Shown here: positions 24,061 through 32,582 of the stretch, one piece after another
Position numbering within the stretch: the stretch's first letter is position 1
How the letters are laid out: every line of letters begins with the position of its first letter
Source of the DNA: Acidobacteriota bacterium
Lineage (GTDB): Bacteria; Acidobacteriota; Vicinamibacteria; Vicinamibacterales; Fen-181
Assembly (NCBI GenBank): GCA_003170135.1
Contig: PMZR01000136.1
Coordinates: 23,227-87,226, forward strand
Reading direction: 5' to 3'
DNA length: 64,000 nucleotides
Notes under the pieces: model-generated
What the model saw: the letters and a program-made list of their open reading frames with translations, nothing else
Told to the model about the DNA's origin: nothing
Databases searched by the model: none
Made by a program: the position numbers and the translations under genes

Positions 24061-25659
24061 CTACCCGCCAATCTTCGGCTTCGCGGTTCCAACCACCGGG
24101 CCGGTCGCCGGCCGTCGTCCGGCCTCCCCGTTGTCCATGACGCGGGCGACTGTGGCTCGAAGCGAGGGCGCGTCGGCGCCCACCACGCTGCCATCGGTCG
24201 CAATCGACAGGTAGGCGCTCGACGAAAGCAGCTGGTAGTTGTTCGAGGCAGGGCTCACGAACTGGGCGTACATCTGGGCCACCGACGGAAACATGTTGCC
24301 GGCGGGATAGAGAGACGCCTGGCCGCCCGCGATGACGTTGCCGCTGACGTCAGCGCCCGGAAAGTACGCCGAGATCGTGCTGTTTCCTACCGCGTGGCTG
24401 TCGCCCTTGATGCCGTAGGTGTTGTGGAGCACCAGGTTGCTGCGGAAGACGAAGCCCACGACCTGCGCCGGCGCCGACGCGGTCCCGCCGTACACGGTGA
24501 CGATGCTGCCAGACTGCAACGCCGTGTTGTGGACCACCACCACGTTGGCCGGGCTGTCGCCTATTTGCAGGAAGGTGCCGTCGCCACCCCAGGTCTGCGG
24601 GTTGACGTCATAGACGAGGTTGCCGGCAATCGTAATCCCGCTCGCCGGGCCGCTCGGATTCGGGCTGTCGTGGCCCAGGATGTTGATGGCGGCCGCGACG
24701 TGACGCACGATGTTCGACCGGAACGTGACGTCCGACACGGTCGCCCAGGGCGATCCCCCGTCCTGGTTGCGCGGCGTGAACAGAATCGCGTATCCGGACT
24801 GCGCCGCCTGCCAGTTGTTCTCGAACAGGTTGTCTTCAATCACCACGCCGCGCGCATTCTTCAGTTCGAGCAGGTTCTTCACCTGCCAGCGGCCGCCGCG
24901 CCAGGCCGTCGGCTTGACCACCCAGTTTCCCCGAAACGTGACGCCCGTCGGAACCAGCCCGCTGATCGACGGGTCCGCGCCACCCAGCAGGAAGTTCTCA
25001 CCGGCCGCTTCGAGGTAGTTGTTCTCGACCAGGAACGGCCCAGGCCCGTTCCAGCCGGCGACGGCCTGGCTGTCCTGGTCGACCGCCTTGATGTTGGAGA
25101 TCCAGGAGTTGAGGATCGACGTGGAGGCGCTGTTGATGGCGATGCCGCGCTTCTGCACGCCGTCGGGCGTGCCGTGGACGTAGCAGCGATCGACGACGAG
25201 ATCGTGCGCGACGACGTCGAGGCTGCGCTGCTCGGACGACCCGTCGCCGAGCCGGATGATGTCGCCCACCCCGTCCGCGACCGCAGCGACCTCGAGGGCG
25301 AGCAGGCGCCAGTGATGGGCGCCGGCGGCGGTCTTCACGGCCGGATCCAGGTTAGGCGACTGCAGGCGCGCGAGGTTCGCGCCGAGCGTCGGCGTCATCC
25401 GGACGCCGCTCGCGGGCAGCCGCGCGTCCAGGATCGCCGATCGAATCGTGATGTAGCTCGCGCCGTCCTTGACGCCGAGCGTGAAGTTGCCGACGTAGGT
25501 GGTGCCGGCCTGCAGCAGGATCGTGTCGCCTGGCTGCGCCCGGTCGAGCGCGGACTGGAGATCCCCGCCGGACGGCACGGTGATGGTGCCCGCCGTCGCC
25601 TCGGCGCCGATGGTCAGCGCGAGCGCTGACGCGACGAAACCGATCCGGAGTGAGAGCAT
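24061..25659 (-). CDS. secreted right-handed beta-helix protein
   Basis: A 532-residue protein from the ATG at 25659 (a longer upstream frame is a shadow). Signal peptide MLSLRIGFVASALALTIGAEATA. GDLQSALDRAQPGDTILLQAG at the start of the mature part is the N-cap typical of pectate-lyase-like folds, followed by many short beta rungs with Asn/Gly turns (GITIAGNLVYD, VVVVHNTALQSG, VVIEDNLFENN). It may bind or cleave a polysaccharide, but no lyase catalytic residues can be assigned. It sits between the DedA gene and the exopolysaccharide locus. Confidence 0.75.
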   Translation of the reverse strand: MLSLRIGFVASALALTIGAEATAGTITVPSGGDLQSALDRAQPGDTILLQAGTTYVGNFTLGVKDGASYITIRSAILDARLPASGVRMTPTLGANLARLQSPNLDPAVKTAAGAHHWRLLALEVAAVADGVGDIIRLGDGSSEQRSLDVVAHDLVVDRCYVHGTPDGVQKRGIAINSASTSILNSWISNIKAVDQDSQAVAGWNGPGPFLVENNYLEAAGENFLLGGADPSISGLVPTGVTFRGNWVVKPTAWRGGRWQVKNLLELKNARGVVIEDNLFENNWQAAQSGYAILFTPRNQDGGSPWATVSDVTFRSNIVRHVAAAINILGHDSPNPSGPASGITIAGNLVYDVNPQTWGGDGTFLQIGDSPANVVVVHNTALQSGSIVTVYGGTASAPAQVVGFVFRSNLVLHNTYGIKGDSHAVGNSTISAYFPGADVSGNVIAGGQASLYPAGNMFPSVAQMYAQFVSPASNNYQLLSSSAYLSIATDGSVVGADAPSLRATVARVMDNGEAGRRPATGPVVGTAKPKIGG

Positions 25660-25754
25660 CGCACACCTGGCCCCGATACGGGGCGCTCCGTACATCAGGG
25701 CTCGAAATGTCGGGAAAGGCGGAAGGTCGGTGGCCACGCGCTCGACAATGAGTG

Positions 25755-26000
25755 CTAGACGGTTCGTCGCACGGCGGCGGCAACACCGATCAGCATGCTG
25801 CCCACCAGGACGAGCCCCGCGCATTCGCGCAGTTCGTTCCCCTGGAGACGGGCGTCCGGCGAGGACGCAGGTCCGACCTGGGGCAGGATCGCCGCTTCTG
25901 CGCGCGTCGCTCCCCCCTGCGCCGCCATCGGCGCAGCGGACGCGGTAGAGGCCAGGGCGACCAGAATCGCGCACGATAACTGCAGGGCTCTTCGTCGCAT
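25755..26000 (-). CDS. 81-residue exported mini-protein with C-terminal hydrophobic helix and Arg pair
   Basis: Architecture: a basic start and signal peptide (ALQLSCAILVALASTASA), a short mature part of about 35 residues, then a C-terminal hydrophobic stretch (CAGLVLVGSMLIGVAAAV) followed directly by RRTV. A terminal hydrophobic helix with basic residues behind it is the layout of PEP-CTERM and related exosortase sorting signals, although no PEP motif is present. A degenerate sigma54-like element lies about 65 bp upstream. It could be a small sorted surface protein linked to the exopolysaccharide locus, but an ordinary tail-anchored peptide is equally possible. Confidence 0.5.
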   Translation of the reverse strand: MRRRALQLSCAILVALASTASAAPMAAQGGATRAEAAILPQVGPASSPDARLQGNELRECAGLVLVGSMLIGVAAAVRRTV

Positions 26001-26324
26001 GGATCCTTCAGCGGCGCCTGTTCGGCGCCATCCGCCTCTGGTTGTCTTCCGACTGGACCCACTTCAAGCGGTGTGCCACGCGAGCCCAGTGGCGGCATCC
26101 CGCCCGGATCTGTCGATACGGACGCGGCGGGGCGGACCCCACGGTCCCCGCCGATTCCGATTCCGGCGAAACGTTTTCCTTGACGGCGGCTGGATTGCCT
26201 CTTTGCGGGTCGCGTTTGCTACCTCGGCCAGAGCGGCGCGTAGGACCCGGGCCGGCAATTCGAATGTCCCGTGCTAGGATGGAAGTACGCTTGACATTTA
26301 CAATCGTCTCATCGCCCCACGTCT
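26001..26324. other. divergent intergenic region, 324 bp
   Basis: It separates the mini-protein gene (minus) from the plus-strand exopolysaccharide regulators. No credible reading frame is present. It holds the degenerate sigma54-like element at 26063-26078. A TTGACA at 26291-26296 lacks a matching -10 box at the right distance before the ATG at 26325. Confidence 0.5.
26063..26078 (-). promoter_or_regulatory. degenerate sigma54-like element upstream of the mini-protein
   Basis: Read on the minus strand: TGGCAC-N5-TTGAA. The -24 box is perfect and the spacing correct, but the invariant GC of the -12 box reads GA. It lies about 65 bp before the ATG at 26000. The two promoters at 28641 and 58088 carry the full consensus, so this one may be weak or decayed. 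Confidence 0.3.
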
Positions 26325-27017
26325 ATGAATCGCGATGAATCGGCCCGTCTGCTGTCGCTTGCCGTTCACGAGTTCCGCACGCCGGTCACGGTCGTCGCCG
26401 GTTACCTCCGGATGTTGCTCAAGATGCAGCCCGGCCCCGCCGACCAGCCGCGCAAGCTGATCGAGGAAGCCGAGAAGTCGTGCACCCGGCTCGCCGCCCT
26501 CATTGCCGAGCTCAGCGAAATCTCCAATCTCACGGCCGGCCAGGTTTCGTTCGAACGAAACGAGATCGATCTCTTCGCCCTGCTGGACGAGGTGGCCGCG
26601 ACCGTCCGCGAGGGCGCCGACCGTGACGTGCGGCTGCAGATCGAGCGGTCCCATGAGCCAGTCCTCATCGCGGGCGATCGCAAGTACTTGACCCGGGGCC
26701 TCGAAAGTCTCCTGACGGCGACGCTGCGCGAGCGCGCGCAGCCGGGGGTCCTGGTCGTGGCGTGCGGCGTGCAGGGCCGGGGGACCGAACGGTTCGCGTA
26801 TGTCGCCATCGCGCCACGCGACGGTGACGGCGTGCCGGACGGCTTCCGCGCCTCCGAGTGGGCGCCGTTCGAGGAGTGGCGAGGGGGACTGGGCTTCCGC
26901 CTGGTCCTGGCGCGACAGGTCATTACCGCCCACGGCGGCCAGGTGTTCTCGGGCCGCGGCACAGAGCCGCGCGGCGCCTGCGCCTTCACTCTTCCCGCGA
27001 GGGAGCCGGAATCGTGA
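26325..27017 (+). CDS. sensorless histidine-kinase-like protein with degenerate ATPase domain
   Basis: A 230-residue protein with a HisKA domain at the very N-terminus (LAVHEFRTPVTVV, His15) and no sensor or membrane segment. The ATP-binding part is weak: the N-box region reads LESLLTATL without the usual Asn, no DxGxG box is seen, but RGGLGFRLVLARQVITAHGG matches the G2 box. It may be a poor kinase, a phosphatase or a phosphotransfer scaffold. Its TGA overlaps the GTG of the NtrC-type regulator by 4 bp, so the two likely form one signalling pair at the head of the exopolysaccharide locus. No ribosome-binding site is obvious. Confidence 0.7.
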   Translation: MNRDESARLLSLAVHEFRTPVTVVAGYLRMLLKMQPGPADQPRKLIEEAEKSCTRLAALIAELSEISNLTAGQVSFERNEIDLFALLDEVAATVREGADRDVRLQIERSHEPVLIAGDRKYLTRGLESLLTATLRERAQPGVLVVACGVQGRGTERFAYVAIAPRDGDGVPDGFRASEWAPFEEWRGGLGFRLVLARQVITAHGGQVFSGRGTEPRGACAFTLPAREPES

Positions 27018-28522
27018 AAAAACCGTTCGTCGCCATCGTGGACGACGATTCTGCATTTGCCGCGTATCTGCGGACATTCCTCTCCTTGCGCGGGTACGAG
27101 GCACGCACGTACTCGAGAGGCGACGAAATGCTGGCGGCGATCCGCCAGGGCGATCCGCCGGACGTCGTGCTGCTGGACGTGATGATGCCCGGCCTCGACG
27201 GGCTCGCGACGCTGCGCGCCCTCAAGGCAGCCCGGCCCGAGACGCAGGCCATCATGCTCTCGGGGCGCGAGCAGGCGTCGATCATCGTCGAGGCGGTGCG
27301 GCTCGGCGCCGCCGACTACGTCGTCAAGCCCGACGACCCGGAGGGCCTGGGCGAGATCGCGCTCGACGTGGCCATCAAGAACGCCACCGAGAAGACGCGC
27401 CTGGTGTCGGAAATCACCGAGCTGCGCCAGCAGCTCAGCGACGACCAGGATCGGGCTTTCCTGTTCTGGGGCGACAGCGAGGAGATGCGCACGGTGGCGA
27501 CCATGATCGAACAGGTCGCCGACAGCGACGTGACGGTGCTGATCCGCGGCGACAGCGGCGTCGGCAAGGAGCTGGTCGCGCGGGCGATCCACCAGCGCTC
27601 GCCGCGCCGCCAGCACGCGGTCGTGCGGGTGAACTGCGCGGCGCTGCCGACTGAACTGCTCGAGAGCGAGCTGTTCGGCCACGAGAAGGGATCGTTCACC
27701 GGCGCGGCGACTACGCGGATCGGGAAGTTCGAGCAGGCGGACGGCGGCACGATCTTCATGGACGAGATTGCCGAGATGAAGCCCGCGCTGCAGGCGAAGC
27801 TGCTTCACGTGCTGCAGGACGGCGAATTCTCGCGCCTCGGCAGCAACAAGCGCCAGACGGTGGACGTCCGGGTGCTGGCGGCCACCAACCGCGATCTCGA
27901 GAAGATGATGCTGGCCGGGGAGTTCCGCGAGGATCTCTACTACCGGCTGAAGGTGATCGAGATCATGGTGCCGTCGCTGCGCGAACGCCGCGACGAGATC
28001 CCGCATCTCACGGACTTCTTCCTCGCGAAGTACACCCGCAAGTACAACCGGCCGGTGCCCGAGATCTCCGAGGAACTGCGACACCTGTTCCAGGAGTACG
28101 ACTGGCCGGGCAACATCCGCGAACTCGAGAACCTCATCAAGCGCCTCGTCATCCTTCAGGACGAGCATCTCGTGATCCGCGAGATTCGCCGCATGGCCGC
28201 GCGTATGCCGGCCTTTGTCGGCGCCGGGGCCGGCGCGGCCGGCGACGAGGATCTCGACCCGGTCGATGTCTATCCCACGCCGTTCCCGCACCCGCGCGAC
28301 GGCCCGGACGCGCCCGCGCCGCCGGCGGTCGAGCTGCCGCCTGCGGCCCCGCGCACCCTGGCGGAGGTCGCCAAGCAGGCGGCGCTCGGCGCCGAGCGGT
28401 CCGTCATCGAGGACATGCTGCACCAGGTCCACTGGAACCGCCGCAAGGCGGCGCAGTTGCTCGGCGTCAGCTACAAGACTCTTCTGAACAAGATCAAGGA
28501 GTGCGGCATCAGCCAGCGGTAG
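27014..28522 (+). CDS. NtrC-type sigma54-dependent response regulator
   Basis: A 502-residue activator from a GTG overlapping the kinase stop. Receiver domain 1-120 (IVDDDSAF; acceptor Asp55 in LLDVMMPG), AAA+ domain about 145-390 (Walker A GDSGVGKE, Walker B GGTIFMDE) and C-terminal Fis-type HTH (WNRRKAAQLLGVSYKTLLNKI). The sigma54-contact loop reads GSFTGA rather than GAFTGA, a known minor variant. A Pro/Ala-rich linker precedes the HTH. It resembles the PrsR-type regulators of PEP-CTERM exopolysaccharide loci. A second activator with the same layout follows at 28724. Confidence 0.88.
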   Translation: MKKPFVAIVDDDSAFAAYLRTFLSLRGYEARTYSRGDEMLAAIRQGDPPDVVLLDVMMPGLDGLATLRALKAARPETQAIMLSGREQASIIVEAVRLGAADYVVKPDDPEGLGEIALDVAIKNATEKTRLVSEITELRQQLSDDQDRAFLFWGDSEEMRTVATMIEQVADSDVTVLIRGDSGVGKELVARAIHQRSPRRQHAVVRVNCAALPTELLESELFGHEKGSFTGAATTRIGKFEQADGGTIFMDEIAEMKPALQAKLLHVLQDGEFSRLGSNKRQTVDVRVLAATNRDLEKMMLAGEFREDLYYRLKVIEIMVPSLRERRDEIPHLTDFFLAKYTRKYNRPVPEISEELRHLFQEYDWPGNIRELENLIKRLVILQDEHLVIREIRRMAARMPAFVGAGAGAAGDEDLDPVDVYPTPFPHPRDGPDAPAPPAVELPPAAPRTLAEVAKQAALGAERSVIEDMLHQVHWNRRKAAQLLGVSYKTLLNKIKECGISQR

Positions 28523-28640
28523 CGCGTCTCTCTTTCTGAGAAACCGCATTCCGTCCGGGCGCTCCGGTTACCGCTTTTCCTCCCGCCGTTTTCCTTCGAA
28601 ACCCCCCTTTCTCCCATTGCGCGACCGCGTTCCCGCATCG

Positions 28641-28656
28641 TGGCACTTGGCTTGCT
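28641..28656 (+). promoter_or_regulatory. consensus sigma54 (-24/-12) promoter
   Basis: TGGCAC at 28641-28646, a 5-base spacer and TTGCT at 28652-28656 give the exact RpoN consensus with GG and GC correctly spaced. Transcription would start near 28667, about 57 bp before the ATG of the second NtrC-type activator, so sigma54 probably drives the genes from there on. Confidence 0.8.
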
Positions 28657-28723
28657 CAACCAAACCTCGGTGCGTCGCGGCCCGGTCCGACGACGTTGGG
28701 CTGGCGACGAGGTACTGAGGCCG

Positions 28724-30223
28724 ATGAGGGAAGACCCGGTCGTGATGGTCGTCGACGACGACGAGGCGATGTGCCGGTACCTGGAGATGTTCCTGCACGG
28801 GCAGGGGTACCACGCAGTCGCGATCTGCAATGGCGAGAGCGCGGTCGCCCGTTTCCAGGCGTCGCGCCCGGCCGCCGTGATCCTGGATCTCGTGATGCCG
28901 GGGAGCATGGATGGCCTCTCGGTCCTCGCCGCGATGAAGAAGATCGACCGCGAGGTCGCCATCGTCGTGCTGTCGGCGCAGGGACGCACGAACACGGTGG
29001 TGCAGGCGATGAAGCTCGGCGCGGCCGACTTCGTGTCGAAGCCGTTCGAGGACGTCGAACTCGAGGGTCCGCTCGCCAACGCCATCCGCCAGTTCGAGAT
29101 CACGCGCGACGTCGCGTCAATGCGCGAGGAGTTGAAGGCGCGCTCGACCCACTCGATGCTGTTCGGGAAGAGCGAACGGATGGTCGAAGTCCGCGACCTG
29201 ATCGATCGGGTCGCCGACACCGACGTGACGGTCCTGCTGCGCGGCGAGAGTGGCACCGGCAAGGAAGTGGTCGCGCGGGCCATCTACACGCAGTCGTTGC
29301 GGCGGGACAAGCAGTTCGTGAAGGTGAACTGCGCCGCCCTGCCGACCGAGCTGCTCGAATCCGAGATGTTCGGGTACGAGCGGGGCGCGTTCACGGGCGC
29401 GGTGCAGCAGAAGCCCGGCAAGTTCGAGTTCGCGAACCACGGCACCATGTTCCTCGACGAAATCAGCGAGATGAGCCCGGCGCTGCAGGCCAAGCTGCTG
29501 CAGGTGCTGCAGGACGGCGAGTTCTCGCGCCTGGGCGGCAAGTCCGACGTGCACGTGGACGTGCGGATCCTGGCCGCGACCAATTGCGACCTCGAACGCG
29601 CCGTGGTCGCGGGCACCTTCCGCGAGGATCTCTTCTTCCGCCTCAACGTGGTGTCGATCCTGCTGCCGCCGCTGCGCCAGCGCCGGGACGAGATCCCGGT
29701 GCTGACCGAGTACTTCCTCAAGAAATGCGCGGTGCAATACAAGAAGCCGCACATGAACCTGTCGCCGCCGACGCTGGCGCTGTTTGCCGAGTACGACTGG
29801 CCCGGCAACGTGCGCGAGCTCGAGAACGTCGTCAAGCGCCTGGTCATCCTCGCGTCCGAATCGCAGATCCAGAAGGAACTCGCCCGCGCGATTTCCCGCA
29901 AGGCGGCCGTCGCCGCGGAACCCGCCCCGGTGCCGGCGCTGGCGGCTGGCGCCCGCCGGATCGAGCGCGTCGCATCGTCTGCCGTCGCCGTCGCCGCCCC
30001 GCCGGTGGCCGTCGCGGAACCCGAGCCCGGCCCCGGCAGCTACTCGCTCAAGGAGATCTCACGATGCGCAGCGCGCGAGGCCGAACGGGACCTGATCGCG
30101 AAGATGCTGCAGCACACGCGGTGGAACCGCAAGGAGACGGCCGAGATCCTTGGGATCAGCTACAAGGCCCTGCTTTACAAGATCAAGGAAAACGGACTCG
30201 ACAAGGCGCCTTCTCCCTCATGA
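28724..30223 (+). CDS. NtrC-type sigma54-dependent response regulator (PrsR-like)
   Basis: A 499-residue activator, paralogous to the preceding one. Receiver: VVDDDEAM and Asp55 in ILDLVMPG. AAA+: Walker A GESGTGKE, Walker B GTMFLDE, with the canonical GAFTGA loop. HTH: WNRKETAEILGISYKALLYKI. An Ala/Pro/Val-rich linker separates the AAA+ and HTH domains. It is preceded by its own consensus sigma54 promoter, suggesting autoregulation or control by the first activator. Its TGA overlaps the ATG of the GGDEF-like gene, placing it in one unit with the export genes, as PrsR is in PEP-CTERM loci. Confidence 0.88.
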   Translation: MREDPVVMVVDDDEAMCRYLEMFLHGQGYHAVAICNGESAVARFQASRPAAVILDLVMPGSMDGLSVLAAMKKIDREVAIVVLSAQGRTNTVVQAMKLGAADFVSKPFEDVELEGPLANAIRQFEITRDVASMREELKARSTHSMLFGKSERMVEVRDLIDRVADTDVTVLLRGESGTGKEVVARAIYTQSLRRDKQFVKVNCAALPTELLESEMFGYERGAFTGAVQQKPGKFEFANHGTMFLDEISEMSPALQAKLLQVLQDGEFSRLGGKSDVHVDVRILAATNCDLERAVVAGTFREDLFFRLNVVSILLPPLRQRRDEIPVLTEYFLKKCAVQYKKPHMNLSPPTLALFAEYDWPGNVRELENVVKRLVILASESQIQKELARAISRKAAVAAEPAPVPALAAGARRIERVASSAVAVAAPPVAVAEPEPGPGSYSLKEISRCAAREAERDLIAKMLQHTRWNRKETAEILGISYKALLYKIKENGLDKAPSPS

Positions 30224-30702
30224 ACGGCTCCTTCTACGAAACCGGCTCCCACGTCCTGACGCCGGACGCCTTCCAGTTCGTGCTGGATAGTGAACTCAGG
30301 CGCGCCGTGCGGTCGCAGACGTTTCTCACGCTGGTCGTGCTCGAAGCCAAGCGCGAGTGGGACGACGTCTCGGTCACCGCCGACGACGGGGTGGTCCGGG
30401 AACTGGCCGAGATGATCACGCTCGCGGTGCGCGACACCGACATGGTGTCCCAGACGGCCACGGGACGGCTGTCGCTGGCATTGCTCGACGCGGACCTGGA
30501 GAGAGCGCGCACGGTGGTCGATCGGCTCGTCGGCCGCTTCGACAGCTATGACTTCGGCGCGGCGTTATCGATTGCGGTCGGCGCCGCATGCTATCCGACC
30601 AACGCCGTTGACGCCGACTCGCTGCGCAGCGAAGCCCTCTCGCACCCGCTCATCAGCCGGCGCCTGGGCGCCGAACGCGCGCCAGGCGGCGACCTCAAGT
30701 GA
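30220..30702 (+). CDS. degenerate GGDEF-like protein
   Basis: A 160-residue protein with the fold pattern of a diguanylate cyclase domain: LTPDAFQFVLDSELRRAVR at the start, a helix ending VRDTDMVSQ, and a C-terminal strand ALSIAVGAACYPTNAVD. Where GGDEF should lie it reads TATGRLSLALL, so catalysis and c-di-GMP synthesis are unlikely. It may be a receptor or structural part of the regulatory module. It overlaps the activator stop (ATGA), and the Wza-like gene starts 15 bp later, so it belongs to the exopolysaccharide operon. Confidence 0.6.
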   Translation: MNGSFYETGSHVLTPDAFQFVLDSELRRAVRSQTFLTLVVLEAKREWDDVSVTADDGVVRELAEMITLAVRDTDMVSQTATGRLSLALLDADLERARTVVDRLVGRFDSYDFGAALSIAVGAACYPTNAVDADSLRSEALSHPLISRRLGAERAPGGDLK

Positions 30703-30716
30703 CGGACAGGAATCTC

Positions 30717-31331
30717 ATGAAAAGCCTCCTCGCCACGTGCCTCGTTCTTCTGCTTGCACCGCCTGTCCCTGCCGGGGCCGCGGTGCAGGCGCCGTCGGCC
30801 ACCGCGACGCTGGGGACCGTCGCCCCGGCCGCCCCGGTCGCCACCTCGGGGAGCGACGCCGACTATCGCCTCGGGTCGGGCGACAAGATCCGCGTCGAAG
30901 TCTACAAGGAACCACAGCTATCGCAATCCCTGCAGGTGCGCCCCGACGGCAAGATCAGCATGCCGCTGCTGGGCGACGTGGTTGCCACCGGCCTGACGCC
31001 CGTGCAGTTGCGCGACCAGATCGGCACCGCGCTGCGCACCTACGTCAACAACCCGGTCGTCACGGTCATGGTCGTCGAAGCGCTCGCCTCGACCGTCTAC
31101 GTGATGGGTGAGGTGAACAAGCCGGGCACGATCGCGCTCGCCGGACCGACGACCGTGCTGCAGGCCCTGGCCATGGCGGGCGGCCTGACCCAGTGGGCGC
31201 GGACGGGCAAGATCCGCATCCTGCGAAACGGCGCGCGCGGCGTGGAAACCATCAAGTTCAACTACAACGACGCCATCGACGGCGCGCCGCTCGTCTACGT
31301 GCAACGCGGCGACACCGTCATCGTGCCATAG
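30717..31331 (+). CDS. Wza-like polysaccharide export protein
   Basis: A 204-residue protein from the ATG at 30717 (AGGA five bases upstream), with signal peptide MKSLLATCLVLLLAPPVPAGA. It has the Poly_export domain (DYRLGSGDKIRVEVYKEPQ, VRPDGKISMPLLGDVVATG) followed by one SLBB-like segment (VYVMGEVNKPGTIAL, LQALAMAGGLTQWA). No lipobox cysteine is seen, and it is shorter than E. coli Wza, like the exporter of PEP-CTERM loci. It probably forms the periplasmic/outer-membrane channel together with the beta-barrel encoded next. Confidence 0.85.
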   Translation: MKSLLATCLVLLLAPPVPAGAAVQAPSATATLGTVAPAAPVATSGSDADYRLGSGDKIRVEVYKEPQLSQSLQVRPDGKISMPLLGDVVATGLTPVQLRDQIGTALRTYVNNPVVTVMVVEALASTVYVMGEVNKPGTIALAGPTTVLQALAMAGGLTQWARTGKIRILRNGARGVETIKFNYNDAIDGAPLVYVQRGDTVIVP

Positions 31332-31343
31332 CGGGGTCATCGG

Positions 31344-32582
31344 ATGCAGAAAGACAACACTCGGTCAACCGGGCGCGCCTGGCTCCTGGCGCTTGGCAGG
31401 ATCGTGGCGGCCGCCACGCTCATCAGCGGCGCCGCCGTCCCCGTGTCCGCGCAGTCGGTCGACGTCACGCCCAACGATCCGCGGCCTTCGCCGGGCTGGA
31501 CGCTGACGCCGATGTTCGTCTTCTCGCAATCCTCTGACAGCAACGTCACGCTGGCCGGCCAGGGCACGCCGACCATCGCCGATTCGGTGGCGGGACTGTC
31601 GCCGTCGGTCGATCTCGGGTTCCTCGGCCGCCAGACAACGCTCAATGCCGGCTACACCGGGTCGGCTACCCGGTACTTCACCGTCAACCAGCTGGACACC
31701 TTCGACTCGCATCTATACGCGAACCTGAAGCAGCAGATCACCAGGCACGTGCAGGTGTTCGCACAGGATTCGGCTGGCTGGCTGCCGACCACCAATACAC
31801 TCCTGCTGGCGGGTGTCCCGTTCGCGCGCGTCGGGTCGCGGATCGAGACGCTCGAGGCGGGCGTGACGCTGGCGCTCACGCCACTGACCCAGACGAGCGT
31901 CGGCTACCGCTTCGAGTGGGTGGACTTCGATCGCCTCAACCCGCTGGCCTCGCAGCTGCTCGGCGGCCACAGCAACGGCGTGTTCGGCAGTCTCCTCCAC
32001 CAGGTGACGCGGCACGTGTTCGTCGGCGCCTCCTACGACATCCGCCGGGCCATCGTCGCCGCCGGCCTCCAGCAGTTCGACCTCGACAATGCCGAGGGGA
32101 ACGCCGAGTACCACTTCTCGCGCGACCTGATCGTCTCGGGTGGCCTCGGCATCGCGCGCATCGCCGGCTCGCTGCCCAGCCAGGACTCGCGCGTCGGACC
32201 CTCGTGGCATGCCGGGATGAATTACAAGTTCGATCGTGCCCTCGCCTACCTGACCTACCTGCGATCGTTCGTCCCGTCGTACGGCATCGGCGGCACGTTG
32301 CAGAACCAGGAATTCACTGTCGGCGCAGGCGCGCCGATCGCGCTGCGCGATCGGCTGGTTGCGGGCGGGAGCTATGCGTGGCGGCGCAACGATCCGCTCG
32401 CCCTCACGGCCAATCGGCTCACGTCGCAGTGGTTGAATGTCTACGGCAGCTTTTCACTGGCCCCGTGGCTGCGCCTCGAGGGCTTCTATTCGCGCAGCAC
32501 GCAGGATTCCCACGTGGGCGGCGTGCTGCAGAATCGCGTGGGGGTGCAGATCGTAACGCTCGCCCCGCTGAGGTTCAGGTAA
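31344..32582 (+). CDS. outer-membrane beta-barrel protein of the exopolysaccharide locus
   Basis: A 412-residue protein with signal peptide ending VPVSAQ. The mature part alternates polar and hydrophobic residues in many strands with aromatic girdles (TLNAGYTGSATRYFTV, VFVGASYDIRRAIVAAG, LVAGGSYAWRRNDPL) and ends in a strand with LRFR, as barrel proteins do. It sits between the Wza-like and Wzz-like genes, where PEP-CTERM loci carry a beta-barrel of this type. It probably helps carry polymer across the outer membrane. Its ribosome-binding site is weak, and its stop abuts the next start. Confidence 0.75.
   Translation: MQKDNTRSTGRAWLLALGRIVAAATLISGAAVPVSAQSVDVTPNDPRPSPGWTLTPMFVFSQSSDSNVTLAGQGTPTIADSVAGLSPSVDLGFLGRQTTLNAGYTGSATRYFTVNQLDTFDSHLYANLKQQITRHVQVFAQDSAGWLPTTNTLLLAGVPFARVGSRIETLEAGVTLALTPLTQTSVGYRFEWVDFDRLNPLASQLLGGHSNGVFGSLLHQVTRHVFVGASYDIRRAIVAAGLQQFDLDNAEGNAEYHFSRDLIVSGGLGIARIAGSLPSQDSRVGPSWHAGMNYKFDRALAYLTYLRSFVPSYGIGGTLQNQEFTVGAGAPIALRDRLVAGGSYAWRRNDPLALTANRLTSQWLNVYGSFSLAPWLRLEGFYSRSTQDSHVGGVLQNRVGVQIVTLAPLRFR

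Noticed and set aside
26291..26304. TTGACA followed by TACAAT-like bases before the sensorless kinase
   Set aside because: The two boxes are not at a workable -35/-10 spacing.
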